Positions 1 to 9,117 are shown, numbered from the stretch's first letter. The stretch is DNA of 64,000 nucleotides from Nocardia pseudovaccinii NBRC 100343 (GCF_001613225.1 NZ_BDBY01000158.1:1-64000); one strand, 5' to 3'. Notes: generated by a model not told the origin, from the letters alone. Numbers and translations are program-made.

Positions 1-151
1 CCCCCGGCACGCCCTGCGATGCGATCAATACCTCGGCCCCGCGCGAGCTGCGGCCGGTGTACGCCCTGGTCCCGGTGCGCTCGACCCACAGGGTGGTCGG
101 CTCGGTCGCGGCGGCGGTGGTGGTCGCGGATGCGGTGGTCTGGTCAGCCAT
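1..151 (-). CDS. OsmC family protein, N-terminal part (runs off the window)
   Basis: Only the first 50 codons are present; the gene continues beyond position 1. The minus-strand reading from the ATG at 151 gives MADQTTASATTTAAA, then LWVERTGTRAYTGRSSRGA. The second stretch is the characteristic start of actinobacterial OsmC/Ohr-type proteins, which detoxify organic hydroperoxides with a Cys pair that lies in the missing part. The Thr/Ala-rich leader before LWVERTG is longer than usual. An AGGAT box lies about 9 nt upstream of the ATG. In M. tuberculosis the homologous OsmC gene (Rv2923c) sits beside mutM; here about 17 kb separates them. The family call rests on the N-terminal motif alone. 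Confidence 0.65.
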   Translation of the reverse strand, partial: MADQTTASATTTAAATEPTTLWVERTGTRAYTGRSSRGAEVLIASQGVPG

Positions 152-247
152 GGTCACGATCCTGCCATTCTCGAAACGGAACTCTCACCCCCGCCAACGC
201 GGCACGTGCCCGAGCCCTTCCGCGAATCGCCGGTGATCTCCCAGACA

Positions 248-997
248 TCACTCCTGGAAGCGGTACCCCATTCCGGCCTCGGTCAGCAGATGCTTCGGAT
301 TCGACGGGTCGATTTCGAGCTTGCGCCGCAACTGCGCGAGATACACCCGCAGATAATGCGTTTCGGTGGCGTACGACGGCCCCCACACCTCACGCAGCAG
401 TTCGCGCCGCCCGACGAGTTTGCCGCGGTTGCGCACCAGCATCTCGAGCATGCCCCACTCGGTCGGGGTCAGGTGGACCGTTTCACCGTTCCTGGTGACC
501 TTCTTCGCGCTGAGGTCGACGGTGAACGATGAGGTCACCACGACCGGATCGGTGGCATCGGTATCGGTCGCGCCGCGCCGGACCGCGGCCCGCAGCCGGG
601 CCAGCAGCTCGTCCATGCCGAACGGCTTGGTGACGTAGTCGTCCGCGCCCGCGTCCAGCGCCTCCACCTTGTCGGTGGAATCGGTGCGAGCCGAGAGCAC
701 AATCACCGGGGCGGCGGTCCAGCCGCGCAATCCGGCCAGTACCTCGATGCCGTCCATATCGGGCAGACCCAGATCCAGAATGACCACGTCGGGATGTTTG
801 TCGGCCGCCGCGCGCAATGCCGCCGCGCCGGTGCCCGCTGTGATCACCTCATAGCCGCGCACCGACAAATTGATGCGCAGGGCGCGCACGATCTGCGGTT
901 CGTCATCGACCACAAGCACCTTGGTCGACGGTGCTTCCTGCTTCTTGTCGGTCATTACGACTTCCTGTGCGGTCCGCGGTGTCGTTGTGCTCATCAT
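248..997 (-). CDS. kdpE: KdpE, potassium-responsive response regulator (OmpR family)
   Basis: Response regulator of the KdpD/KdpE two-component system, which switches on the kdpFABC potassium pump genes under K+ limitation or osmotic stress. It is 249 aa. The receiver domain carries VLVVDDEPQIVRAL, phospho-acceptor Asp in VVILDLGLPDMDG, and Lys in DDYVTKPF. The C-terminal OmpR-type winged helix ends with THYLRVYLAQLRRKLE and the typical GMGYRFQE terminus. The first ATG (997) overlaps the kdpD stop in an ATGA, indicating translational coupling; a second Met follows at once and another (MTDKKQ) lies 14 codons in. The product should bind the control region in front of kdpF. Confidence 0.95.
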   Translation of the reverse strand: MMSTTTPRTAQEVVMTDKKQEAPSTKVLVVDDEPQIVRALRINLSVRGYEVITAGTGAAALRAAADKHPDVVILDLGLPDMDGIEVLAGLRGWTAAPVIVLSARTDSTDKVEALDAGADDYVTKPFGMDELLARLRAAVRRGATDTDATDPVVVTSSFTVDLSAKKVTRNGETVHLTPTEWGMLEMLVRNRGKLVGRRELLREVWGPSYATETHYLRVYLAQLRRKLEIDPSNPKHLLTEAGMGYRFQE

Positions 998-3495
998 CGG
1001 CTGCTCACCTCGGTTTCATCGGCAGGCAGGTCCACGATCATCGTCAATCCTCCGCCCGGTGTCGGTTCGGCGTGCACGGTGCCGCCCATCGCCTCGACGA
1101 AGCCGCGCACCACCGACAGGCCGAGCCCGACGCCCGTGGTGTTGTCACGATCGCCGAGCCGCTGGAACGGCTCGAATAATTGCTCCTCGGTGCCCGGCGG
1201 AACACCGGGACCGACATCGATCACGGCAATCGACACCCGCTCGCCGTCGTGTTCCGCGGTGACCCGCACAGGCGTGTCGCGCGTCGAATGCCGCAGCGCG
1301 TTATCGATCAGATTGGCCAGCACCCGCTCGAGCAGGCCGCTGTCCGCCCGCACCGAGACCTCGCCGACCTCCACCTTTACCCGATCCATTGCCGCACGCC
1401 GCAGCCCACGCGCACCCATCCCGACGCTCACCAGCGCCTGATGCACGACCTCGTCCATGTACACCCGACGGAACTGCGGCTGCACCACGCCGACCGCCAG
1501 GCGCGACGAGTCGAGCAGATTGCCGACCAGTGCGGTCAACTGATCCACCGATTCCTCGATGGTTTCCAGCAGTTCGACGGTGTCCTCGGGCGAGAACTCG
1601 ATGTCGTCACTGCGCAGACTGGAAACCGCGGCCTTGGCACCGGCCAGCGGCGTGCGCAGATCGTGGCTCACCGCGGACAGCAATGCCCGGCGCAACCGGT
1701 CGGCCTCGAGCAGGGCCGCGGCGGCGCTGGCCTCCTCGGCCAACCTGGACTGCCGGACCAGCCCGGCAGCCTGGTTCGCGACCGCGTTGAGCACCGGACG
1801 GTCGACCGCGGCGAGCGGCCGTCCGGCCAACAGCAGCCAGCTCGTCGCATCGCCCGCCTGAATCGCGGTCTCGGCCTCGGACGCTCGCTGCGGCGGACTC
1901 GTGCCGACCGCAGCGATCACCTCGTCGCCGAACTGCATGCTGACCGCGCGCAGACCGTAGGTCTCGCGGACCTGCTCCAGCAGCTTGGGCAGATCCGCAC
2001 CGTGCAGCACGGCACCGGCGAACAGGGTCAGCAACTCGGCCTGCTGGGAGGCTCGACGCGCCTGCCTGGTCTGTTTGCCTGCCACATCCACCAGCGCGGC
2101 GACCGCCACCGCGACGATCAGCAATACCACCACGGTGATGAAGCTGTCCGGTTCGGCAATGGTCAGGCTGTAGCGCGGATCGACGAAGAACCAGTTCAAC
2201 AGCATGCCCGACAGCAGCGCCGAAAGTGCCGCGGGCACAACGCCACCGAGCAACGCCACCGCGACGACGCCGATGAAGAACACCGCGCTGAGCCCGCCGA
2301 GCTGCAGATAGCCGTCCAGGAAAGAACAGATCACCGAGACCGCTGCCGGAACCAGCACCGCCGCGAGCCATGCGCGGATCGGCTGGCGCGGCATCAGCGA
2401 ATAGCGGCGCAGCCCACGATTGGCCTCCTCGTGCGTGACCATGTGTACATCGATCTTGCCGGATGCCTGCACCACGGCGGAGCCGATCCCCTCGTCGAGC
2501 ATGCGCGCCCAGCGTGAGCGCCGGGACGTGCCGAGCACCAGCTGGGTCGCGTTCACCTCGCGGGCGAATTCCAGCAGCGTATTCGGCACATCGTCACCGG
2601 TGACGGTATGCAGCGAGGCATCCAGGCTCGCGGCGAATTCCCGCAGCCGGGTCAGCCGTTCCGTCGATACTCCGGCGAGTCCGTCGCCGCGCACCACATG
2701 CAACAGGACCAGGTCGGCGCTGGATTTGGTGGCGATACGGCTGGCCCGGCGCACCACCGTCTCCGATTCGGGACCGCCGGTCACCGCGACGACCACACGT
2801 TCGCGCGCCTCCCACAGCTCGGTGATCTTGTGGTCGGCCCGGTATTTCGCCAGTGCCGCATCGACCTGGTCGGCCAGCCACAGCAGCGCCAATTCGCGCA
2901 GGGCGGTGAGATTGCCGGGCCGGAAGTAGTTTCGCAGCGCCGCGTCGACCTTGTCGGCGGCGTATACGTTGCCGTGAGAAAGCCTGCGCCGCAACGCCTC
3001 CGGCGTGATATCGACCAGCTCGACCTGGTCGGCGCTGCGCACCACCGCGTCGGGCACGGTTTCCTTCTGCTGGATGCCGGTGATCTGCTCGACGACATCG
3101 TTGAGGCTCTCGAGATGCTGCACATTAACCGTCGAGATCACGTCGATGCCCGCGGCCAGCAAATCCTCGACGTCCTGCCAGCGCTTGCCGTGTTCGCTAC
3201 CCGGGGCGTTGGTGTGCGCGAGTTCGTCGACCAGCACCACGGCCGGTGCGCGGCGCAGCACAGCTTCCACATCGAGTTCGGGCAGTGTGGTCCCGCGATA
3301 CGCCACCATGCGCGGTGGAATCCGCTCGATGCCCGCCAGCAGTTCCGCGGTCTTGGCTCGGCCGTGTGTCTCCACTACCGCAGCTACCACGTCGCGGCCG
3401 CGTTCGAGTCGGCGATGGGCCTCGCCCAACATGGCGTAGGTCTTGCCGACCCCCGGTGCCGCACCGAGGTAGATGCGCAGTTGCCCGCGTTTCAC
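994..3495 (-). CDS. kdpD: KdpD, potassium sensor histidine kinase
   Basis: Membrane sensor kinase that phosphorylates KdpE. It is 833 aa, close to the usual KdpD size. Order of parts: N-terminal KdpD domain with Walker A GAAPGVGKT (residues 11-19) and Walker B VVLVDELAHTN; a universal-stress-protein-like domain (around 230-360); four closely spaced hydrophobic segments (around 375-490); a GAF-like region; and the kinase core with the H-box SAVSHDLRTPLAG (phospho-His 611), an N-box NLIDNALRHS, and G-boxes DVGPGVP and GVGLGLSVV. Its start overlaps the end of a small membrane-protein gene by 4 nt and its stop overlaps the kdpE start, so the three form one coupled unit divergent from kdpFABC. Confidence 0.95.
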   Translation of the reverse strand: MKRGQLRIYLGAAPGVGKTYAMLGEAHRRLERGRDVVAAVVETHGRAKTAELLAGIERIPPRMVAYRGTTLPELDVEAVLRRAPAVVLVDELAHTNAPGSEHGKRWQDVEDLLAAGIDVISTVNVQHLESLNDVVEQITGIQQKETVPDAVVRSADQVELVDITPEALRRRLSHGNVYAADKVDAALRNYFRPGNLTALRELALLWLADQVDAALAKYRADHKITELWEARERVVVAVTGGPESETVVRRASRIATKSSADLVLLHVVRGDGLAGVSTERLTRLREFAASLDASLHTVTGDDVPNTLLEFAREVNATQLVLGTSRRSRWARMLDEGIGSAVVQASGKIDVHMVTHEEANRGLRRYSLMPRQPIRAWLAAVLVPAAVSVICSFLDGYLQLGGLSAVFFIGVVAVALLGGVVPAALSALLSGMLLNWFFVDPRYSLTIAEPDSFITVVVLLIVAVAVAALVDVAGKQTRQARRASQQAELLTLFAGAVLHGADLPKLLEQVRETYGLRAVSMQFGDEVIAAVGTSPPQRASEAETAIQAGDATSWLLLAGRPLAAVDRPVLNAVANQAAGLVRQSRLAEEASAAAALLEADRLRRALLSAVSHDLRTPLAGAKAAVSSLRSDDIEFSPEDTVELLETIEESVDQLTALVGNLLDSSRLAVGVVQPQFRRVYMDEVVHQALVSVGMGARGLRRAAMDRVKVEVGEVSVRADSGLLERVLANLIDNALRHSTRDTPVRVTAEHDGERVSIAVIDVGPGVPPGTEEQLFEPFQRLGDRDNTTGVGLGLSVVRGFVEAMGGTVHAEPTPGGGLTMIVDLPADETEVSSR

Positions 3496-3644
3496 TCGTC
3501 CATCATCGCGCGATACGGCGTGTCGCCGAAGATCCGTACCCGTTCTGTCGCGCTATCCGAATCCTGCTCCATTACCGACAGCGCGCGAATGATCAGCGCG
3601 CAACAGACGAATCCGATGAGCACCGCGACCGTGACAGCCGACAT
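3492..3644 (-). CDS. Small membrane protein translationally coupled to kdpD
   Basis: 50-aa ORF starting MSAVTVAVLIGFVCCALIIR, which is one transmembrane helix, followed by a short acidic/polar tail ending PYRAMMDE. A GAAAGGG ribosome site lies about 6 nt before the ATG at 3644, and the stop overlaps the kdpD start codon (ATGA). Both support real translation. A longer in-frame start at 3698 exists but has no clear ribosome site and adds an unconvincing leader. It is not KdpF, which is found on the other strand. The function is unknown; its position suggests a small regulator or stabiliser of the sensor KdpD. That is inference only. Confidence 0.6.
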   Translation of the reverse strand: MSAVTVAVLIGFVCCALIIRALSVMEQDSDSATERVRIFGDTPYRAMMDE

Positions 3645-3943
3645 GACGATCCCTTTCACCGACCAATAGGACCCCGGTCGCGCTGGCATCCCCCGCATGG
3701 CCGGTCGATGAATTTCTACTCCCGTATCGGCGGCCTATCTGGATCTTTACGGTGTGTTGACGGGTTGACCCCCTACCTTGACGGCATCCTTTCACCCAGC
3801 GCCTGAGCCGTACCCGTAAACGAAGCGTCAATGCTCGTCGATGGGCCGCCAAGAACCCGTAAACAAGCTCCGCACCAGCTCGAATGACCGCTTGACTCGC
3901 CATGTCGCGCGCCATACCTGGAGCGCCAATGGAGGTTGTGTAA
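3645..3943. promoter_or_regulatory. Divergent kdp control region with a direct repeat
   Basis: This 299-bp non-coding stretch separates the minus-strand kdpD/kdpE unit from the plus-strand kdpFABC unit. It contains a 10-bp direct repeat, ACCCGTAAAC, at 3812-3821 and 3855-3864 (43 bp apart, about four helical turns, same face). It also holds a cluster of three TTGAC words at 3757-3783. The repeat is a reasonable candidate for paired KdpE binding sites in front of kdpF. I do not see a convincing -35/-10 pair for either direction. Confidence 0.4.
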
Positions 3944-4027
3944 ATGTCTGTCGTGGTGTTCACGGTGCTCACCGTGGCGATCTTCGCGCTACTCGGCCTG
4001 ATCCAGCGTGGGGTGGAAAAGCTGTGA
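3944..4027 (+). CDS. 27-aa membrane peptide upstream of kdpF
   Basis: Short ORF encoding a peptide that begins MSVVVFTVLTVAIFALLGLI and ends QRGVEKL: one hydrophobic helix with a basic C-terminus. A GGAGG box lies 8 nt before the ATG, and the stop overlaps the GTG start of kdpF (GTGA). The first gene of the kdp transcript therefore seems to be this peptide, with kdpF coupled to it. It differs from KdpF, which carries the LLFPERF ending. It resembles the one-helix peptides that accompany membrane complexes. The reading frame is seen; a role in the Kdp complex is inferred. Confidence 0.6.
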   Translation: MSVVVFTVLTVAIFALLGLIQRGVEKL

Positions 4028-4110
4028 TCGCGAACCTGATCGGTCTGGTCCTCGCCGTCCTCATCGCCGTCTTCATGGTGGCGGCGCTGCTCTTCCCCGA
4101 GAGGTTCTAG
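4024..4110 (+). CDS. kdpF: KdpF, small subunit of the K+-transporting ATPase
   Basis: 28-aa single-helix peptide starting (GTG) MIANLIGLVLAVLIAVF and ending MVAALLFPERF. The hydrophobic helix followed by L-(F/L)-(F/R)-P-E-(R/K)-F is the KdpF signature. KdpF stabilises the KdpFABC complex. Its GTG overlaps the stop of the preceding 27-aa ORF, and kdpA starts immediately after its TAG, so translation is tightly coupled along the operon. Confidence 0.9.
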   Translation: MIANLIGLVLAVLIAVFMVAALLFPERF

Positions 4111-5781
4111 TTGAACACGACCACCGCGGGGATCGCGTTCGTCGCGTCCCTGATCATCGCGCTGGCCTTGGTGCATGTGCCGCTCGGCGACTACATGTTT
4201 CGGGTGTACAAGGCCGAGAAGCACTCCCGCGCCGAGCGGGTCATCTACAAGGCCATCGGTGTCCAGCCCGAGGTCGAACAGACCTGGGCCGTCTACGCGC
4301 GCAGTGTGCTGGCGTTCTCGGCGGTCAGCATTCTGTTCCTGTTCTTCCTTCAGCTGATTCAGGGCAAGCTGCCGCTGCATCTGCACGATCCGGCCACCGA
4401 GATGACCCCGGCGCTGGCCTGGAATACCGCGGTCAGCTTCGTGACGAATACGAACTGGCAGAACTACTCCGGTGAGTCGACCCAGGGTCACCTGGTGCAG
4501 ATGGCCGGGCTCGCAGTGCAGAATTTCGTCTCCGCGGCCGTCGGCATCGCGGTGGCAGTCGCGCTGGTGCGCGGCTTCGCCCGCAGGCATACCGGCGATC
4601 TCGGCAACTTCTGGGTGGATCTCGTGCGCGGCACCATTCGCATCCTGCTGCCGCTGGCCTTCGTCTTCGCGATCATTCTCGTCGCCGGTGGCGCGATCCA
4701 GAACTTCCACCTGCACGATCAGGTCGCGCAGACGCTGAACGGCAGCGAACAGACCATTACCGGCGGGCCGGTGGCCAGCCAGGAGGTCATCAAGGAACTC
4801 GGCACCAACGGCGGCGGCTTCTACAACGCGAACTCCGCGCACCCCTTCGAGAATCCGACGACCTGGACCAATTGGATCGAAATCTTCCTGCTGCTGGTGA
4901 TCAGCTTCTCGCTGCCGCGCACCTTCGGTCGCATGGTCGGCAGCAAGAAACAGGGCTACGCGATCGTCGCGGTAATGGGCACGATCGCGCTGATCAGCGT
5001 CACCTTGCAGAACCTCTTCCAGCTGCAGCACCACGGCACGGTGCCGACCGCGATCGGTGCTTCGCTCGAGGGCGTCGAAACCCGCTTCGGCGTGGCCGAT
5101 TCCGCGACATTCGCCAGCGCGACCACGCTGACTTCCACCGGCGCGGTGAACTCGTTCCACGATTCCTACACCAGCCTCGGCGGCATGATGACGATGTTCA
5201 ATATGCAGCTCGGTGAGGTCGCGCCGGGCGGTACCGGCTCGGGGCTGTACGGCATGCTGATCCTCGCGGTGATCACCGTTTTCGTCGCGGGTCTGATGGT
5301 CGGTCGCACACCGGAATATCTGGGCAAGAAGATCACGCCGCGCGAAATCAAGCTCGCAGCTTCATACTTCCTGATCAGTCCGCTGATCGTGCTGGTGGGC
5401 ACAGCGGCCGCGATGGCCATGCCTGGCCAGCGCGCGGGCATGCTCAACGCCGGACCGCACGGGCTCTCGGAAGTGTTGTACGCCTTCACATCCGCGGCGA
5501 ACAACAACGGTTCGGCCTTCGCGGGGCTTTCCGGAAATACCGAGTGGTACAACACCGCGCTGGGCCTTGCCATGGTCTTCGGCCGCTTCCTGCCGATCAT
5601 TTTCGTACTGGCCCTGGCCGGTTCGCTCGCCCAGCAGGGTCAGACCCCTGAATCGATCGGCACGCTGCCGACGCACCGGCCGCAGTTCGTCGGCATGGTC
5701 GTCGGCGTGACGGTGATCCTAGTCGCGCTGACCTTCCTGCCCGCACTCGCACTCGGGCCGCTCGCCGAAGGAATCCACTGA
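4111..5781 (+). CDS. kdpA: KdpA, K+-binding and channel-like subunit
   Basis: Integral membrane subunit that carries the potassium path of the KdpFABC pump. It is 556 aa with about ten hydrophobic segments. Selectivity-filter regions are clear: [12 protein letters not shown] (from about residue 111), [20 protein letters not shown] (from about 230) and [13 protein letters not shown] (around 461-473). The start is TTG, directly after the kdpF stop, with an AGAGG box inside the end of kdpF. kdpB follows after 1 nt. Confidence 0.97.
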   Translation: MNTTTAGIAFVASLIIALALVHVPLGDYMFRVYKAEKHSRAERVIYKAIGVQPEVEQTWAVYARSVLAFSAVSILFLFFLQLIQGKLPLHLHDPATEMTPALAWNTAVSFVTNTNWQNYSGESTQGHLVQMAGLAVQNFVSAAVGIAVAVALVRGFARRHTGDLGNFWVDLVRGTIRILLPLAFVFAIILVAGGAIQNFHLHDQVAQTLNGSEQTITGGPVASQEVIKELGTNGGGFYNANSAHPFENPTTWTNWIEIFLLLVISFSLPRTFGRMVGSKKQGYAIVAVMGTIALISVTLQNLFQLQHHGTVPTAIGASLEGVETRFGVADSATFASATTLTSTGAVNSFHDSYTSLGGMMTMFNMQLGEVAPGGTGSGLYGMLILAVITVFVAGLMVGRTPEYLGKKITPREIKLAASYFLISPLIVLVGTAAAMAMPGQRAGMLNAGPHGLSEVLYAFTSAANNNGSAFAGLSGNTEWYNTALGLAMVFGRFLPIIFVLALAGSLAQQGQTPESIGTLPTHRPQFVGMVVGVTVILVALTFLPALALGPLAEGIH

Positions 5782-5782
5782 T

Positions 5783-7912
5783 ATGTCCACTACGACAGCC
5801 GAACCGGTCCAGCACAAACGTGGCGTCCGCAAGGGTGTGCTGGACCCCAAGATGCTGCTGACCTCCATCCCGGACGCGGTCCGCAAGCTCGACCCGCGCA
5901 CGATGTGGCGCAATCCGGTGATGCTCATCGTCGAGATCGGCGCGGTCTGGTCGACCGTGCTCGCACTGGCGAAGCCGACCTTCTTCGCCTGGGCGATCGT
6001 CGTATGGCTGTGGCTCACCGTCGTATTCGCCAATCTGGCCGAGGCGGTCGCCGAGGGACGCGGTAAGGCGCAGGCCGACACGCTGCGGAAAGCCAAGACA
6101 GACACCATGGCTCGGCGTCTGGTCGACTGGTCACCCGGTGGGCGGATCGTCGAGGAGAGCGTCGGGGCTCCAGCGCTGCAACGCGGCGATTACGTCATCG
6201 TCGAGGCGGGCCAGGTCATTCCGGGCGACGGCGATGTCGTGGAAGGCATCGCATCGGTGGACGAATCGGCCATTACCGGCGAATCCGCGCCGGTCATCCG
6301 GGAGTCCGGCGGCGACCGCTCAGCGGTCACCGGAGGTACCACCGTGCTGTCCGATCGGATCATCGTCAAGATCACCCAGGAGCCGGGCGCGAGCTTCATC
6401 GATAAGATGATCGCGCTCGTCGAGGGCGCGTCGCGGCAGAAGACGCCGAACGAGATCGCGCTGAATATCCTGCTCGCCGCGCTGACCATCATCTTCGTCT
6501 TCGCGGTTGCGACACTGCAGCCGTTGGCGATCTTCTCGAAGTCGAACAACCCTGGGGTGGCGGATACCTCGGCGCTGGACGCGCACGGTGTCACCGGCAT
6601 CGTGATGGTCTCGCTGCTGGTGTGCCTGATACCGACCACCATCGGCGCGCTCCTGTCGGCCATCGGTATCGCGGGCATGGACCGCCTGGTGCAGCGCAAT
6701 GTGCTTGCCATGTCCGGCCGTGCGGTCGAGGCCGCCGGTGATGTGAACACCCTGCTGCTGGACAAGACCGGCACCATCACGCTCGGCAACCGGCAGGCCT
6801 CGGAATTCGTGCCGATGCCCGGCATCTCGGATGACGAATTGGCCGATGCCGCACAACTTTCCAGCCTCGCCGACGAGACCCCCGAGGGGCGCTCGATCGT
6901 GGTCTACGCCAAGCAGGCGTTCAACAAGCGCGAACGCACGCCTGGTGAGTTGACCGGTGCGACCTGGGTGGAATTCACCGCCCAGACGCGTATGTCCGGC
7001 GTGAACCTGCAGGACGGCCACCAGTTGCGCAAGGGTGCCGCCAGCGCGGTCACAGACTGGGTTCGCGCACAAGGCGGGGCGGTCCCCGGCCATATCGGCG
7101 TGATCGTCGACGGGATCTCCGCATCCGGCGGCACCCCGCTGGTCGTGGGTGAGGTCGATGACGGAAAGGCCCGGCTGCTCGGCGTCATTCATCTGAAAGA
7201 CGTTGTGAAGCAAGGCATGCGGGAGCGATTCGACGAAATGCGCAGGATGGGTATCCGCACGGTGATGATCACCGGCGATAACCCGTTGACCGCCAAGGCG
7301 ATTGCCGACGAGGCCGGTGTCGACGACTTCCTCGCCGAAGCGACGCCCGAGGACAAACTGGCGCTGATCAAGCAGGAGCAGGACGGTGGTCGCTTGGTCG
7401 CGATGACCGGTGACGGCACCAATGACGCACCGGCCCTCGCCCAAGCCGATGTGGGCGTCGCGATGAACACCGGCACCTCGGCAGCCAAGGAAGCCGGAAA
7501 TATGGTCGATCTGGATTCGGATCCGACCAAGCTCATCGAAATCGTGGAGATCGGCAAACAACTGCTCATCACCCGCGGAGCGCTGACCACCTTCTCGATC
7601 GCCAATGACATCGCGAAGTACTTCGCGATCATTCCCGCGCTGTTCGTCGCGCTGTTTCCGGGCCTCGACCTGCTGAACATCATGCGGCTGGCCAGTCCAC
7701 AGTCGGCGATCCTTTCGGCGGTCGTCTTCAACGCGCTCGTCATCATCGCGCTGATCCCGCTGGCGCTGCGTGGTGTGCACTACCGGCCGAGCAATGCCTC
7801 GAAACTGTTGAGCCGCAACCTGACCATCTACGGTCTCGGCGGCATCATCGCGCCGTTCATCGGCATCAAACTGATCGACCTCGTCGTCCAACTCCTCCCC
7901 GGGATGTCCTGA
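5783..7912 (+). CDS. kdpB: KdpB, P-type ATPase catalytic subunit
   Basis: Catalytic subunit that hydrolyses ATP to drive K+ uptake. It is 709 aa, slightly longer than E. coli KdpB. P-type ATPase motifs: the actuator ITGESAPV (around residue 165), the phosphorylation site [13 protein letters not shown] with the acceptor Asp327, and the hinge motif [18 protein letters not shown] (Asp544 region). In the KdpB family the phosphorylated actuator loop serine (TGES) also allows inhibition; it is intact here. It lies between kdpA and kdpC with 1-nt gaps. Confidence 0.97.
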   Translation: MSTTTAEPVQHKRGVRKGVLDPKMLLTSIPDAVRKLDPRTMWRNPVMLIVEIGAVWSTVLALAKPTFFAWAIVVWLWLTVVFANLAEAVAEGRGKAQADTLRKAKTDTMARRLVDWSPGGRIVEESVGAPALQRGDYVIVEAGQVIPGDGDVVEGIASVDESAITGESAPVIRESGGDRSAVTGGTTVLSDRIIVKITQEPGASFIDKMIALVEGASRQKTPNEIALNILLAALTIIFVFAVATLQPLAIFSKSNNPGVADTSALDAHGVTGIVMVSLLVCLIPTTIGALLSAIGIAGMDRLVQRNVLAMSGRAVEAAGDVNTLLLDKTGTITLGNRQASEFVPMPGISDDELADAAQLSSLADETPEGRSIVVYAKQAFNKRERTPGELTGATWVEFTAQTRMSGVNLQDGHQLRKGAASAVTDWVRAQGGAVPGHIGVIVDGISASGGTPLVVGEVDDGKARLLGVIHLKDVVKQGMRERFDEMRRMGIRTVMITGDNPLTAKAIADEAGVDDFLAEATPEDKLALIKQEQDGGRLVAMTGDGTNDAPALAQADVGVAMNTGTSAAKEAGNMVDLDSDPTKLIEIVEIGKQLLITRGALTTFSIANDIAKYFAIIPALFVALFPGLDLLNIMRLASPQSAILSAVVFNALVIIALIPLALRGVHYRPSNASKLLSRNLTIYGLGGIIAPFIGIKLIDLVVQLLPGMS

Positions 7913-7913
7913 T

Positions 7914-8801
7914 ATGCGTATGTCGACTTGGATCCGGCAGCATCTGGCCGCGTTGCGTGCGCTGCTGGTGCTCACCGCGATCACCGGAATCGTCTATCCC
8001 GTCGCGGTTTTCGCGGTCGCCCAGATTCCCGGCCTGCACGATAAGGCGGACGGGTCGCTGATCACGGTGGACGGCAAGGTCGTCGGTTCCAGCCTGATCG
8101 GGCAGTCGTTCACCGATAAGGACGGCAATGCACTCGTGCAGTATTTCCAGAGCCGTCCGTCGGCGGCGGGCGACGGCTACGACCCGCTGTCCACCGCGGC
8201 GTCCAACCTCGGCCCGGAGAGCATCGTCGATACGCTCGACGCCGATCCGGCCAAGGTGAAGCTGAGCCTGCTCTCGACGGTCTGCGCGCGAAGCAAGGCG
8301 GTCGGCGACCGTGACGGGGTCGACGGCAGCCGTCCGTTCTGCACCAAGGACGGTGTCGGCGCGGTGCTTTCGGTAATCGGACCGCGCGGCGCGGACGGCG
8401 AGGTTTCGCGCCCGGTGCAGGTCGTGAGCGTCAACGAGGTGTGCCCGGCGAAGCCGTTCCTGGCCACGTACAAGGGTGTTCAAGTCGAATGCGCCGAGCC
8501 GGGCGAGGACTACTCGATCGGCCGGATCGTACCGATCATCGGCGATACCTCGACCGGCACACCGGTGCCCACCGATGCGGTCACCGCCAGCGGCAGTGGC
8601 CTGGACCCGCATATCTCACCGCGGTACGCGGCCCTCCAGGTCGCGCGAATCGCCAAGGCCCGCAATATCTCCGAGGATCAGGTGCGCGCACTGGTCGACG
8701 CGCACACCGAGGGCAGGACTCTCGGCTTCCTCGGCGAACCGCGTGTGAATGTGATCGAGCTGAATCTCGATCTCGACAAGCGGTACCCGGTGCGCGGCTA
8801 G
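7914..8801 (+). CDS. kdpC: KdpC subunit with a large Cys-containing insertion
   Basis: KdpC anchors the complex and raises the ATP affinity of KdpB. The N-terminal helix (LLVLTAITGIVYPVAVFAVA), the SRPSAAGDGYDP stretch and the C-terminal VTASGSGLDPHISPRYA, ISEDQVRALV and NVIELNLDLD are all typical. The protein is 295 aa whereas KdpC is usually about 190 aa. The excess lies between SNLGPES (about residue 97) and VTASGSGLD (about 223), and contains four cysteines (124, 143, 177, 193). Because this domain is on the outer face of the membrane, disulfides are plausible. Last gene of the kdp operon; a strong hairpin follows. Confidence 0.93.
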   Translation: MRMSTWIRQHLAALRALLVLTAITGIVYPVAVFAVAQIPGLHDKADGSLITVDGKVVGSSLIGQSFTDKDGNALVQYFQSRPSAAGDGYDPLSTAASNLGPESIVDTLDADPAKVKLSLLSTVCARSKAVGDRDGVDGSRPFCTKDGVGAVLSVIGPRGADGEVSRPVQVVSVNEVCPAKPFLATYKGVQVECAEPGEDYSIGRIVPIIGDTSTGTPVPTDAVTASGSGLDPHISPRYAALQVARIAKARNISEDQVRALVDAHTEGRTLGFLGEPRVNVIELNLDLDKRYPVRG

Positions 8802-8805
8802 CGAA

Positions 8806-8841
8806 CCGAGCGCTCATTCCCGAACGGGAATGGGCGCTCGG
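8806..8841. terminator. Bidirectional hairpin terminator after kdpC
   Basis: Nearly perfect 16-bp stem (one G-U pair) closed by a GAAC loop, 4 nt after the kdpC stop and 9 nt before the end of the convergent small gene on the minus strand. There is no long T-run, as is common in GC-rich actinobacteria. Confidence 0.75.
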
Positions 8842-8850
8842 CCGATTCGT

Positions 8851-9036
8851 TCAGTTGTCCTCGACGCGGGCGAAGCAATACGCCGACGCGGCGAGATACT
8901 GGCGGCAGTCCGGTCCGTGGCCCGCATGCGTACTACAGATGAAACGCGCCAGGTCCAGATCGAGATCCATCGGCTCGGCACTACAATCACGGTGCTGAGT
9001 GCTCCACAGATCCCGGCGATCCAGTGATGTCTGCAT
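8851..9036 (-). CDS. Small Cys-rich conserved-type protein, 61 aa
   Basis: Starts MQTSLDRRDLWSTQHRDC and contains DLDLARFICSTHAGHGPDC followed by RQYLAASAYCFARVEDN. Cys and His residues suggest metal or redox chemistry, but no family is certain. I recall similar short actinobacterial proteins with LDLARFI followed by a Cys-rich stretch and a Leu-Ala-Ala-rich end. A GGAGG box lies 6 nt upstream of the ATG, which strongly supports translation. A 20-bp palindrome (9076-9095) lies upstream and may regulate it. Function unknown. Confidence 0.65.
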   Translation of the reverse strand: MQTSLDRRDLWSTQHRDCSAEPMDLDLDLARFICSTHAGHGPDCRQYLAASAYCFARVEDN

Positions 9037-9075
9037 TGTGCACCTCCAGCCTGTTGGTATTCAGTGGAGAAGCGA

Positions 9076-9095
9076 ACCAATGTCCTTACATTGGT
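9076..9095. promoter_or_regulatory. 20-bp palindrome, operator-like
   Basis: ACCAATGT-CCTT-ACATTGGT: perfect 8-bp arms with a 4-nt centre. It lies about 40 bp upstream of the 61-aa gene (minus strand) and about 20 bp downstream of the end of the debranching-enzyme gene. The symmetry suits a TetR-type dimer site; a weak terminator for the upstream gene is the alternative. Confidence 0.45.
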
Positions 9096-9117
9096 GGATT
9101 ACCCGATCCGGCGCCGT

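Noticed and set aside
19..498. 159-aa plus-strand ORF at the window start
   Set aside because: Antisense to the osmC and kdpE genes; Arg/Ser/Pro-rich composition typical of a GC-rich shadow frame.
1180..2517. 445-aa plus-strand ORF opposite kdpD
   Set aside because: Complementary frame of kdpD with no recognisable protein features (Arg/Gln/His-rich).
6320..7984. 554-aa minus-strand ORF opposite kdpB
   Set aside because: Shadow frame; Asp/Arg/Gln-rich, no domain.
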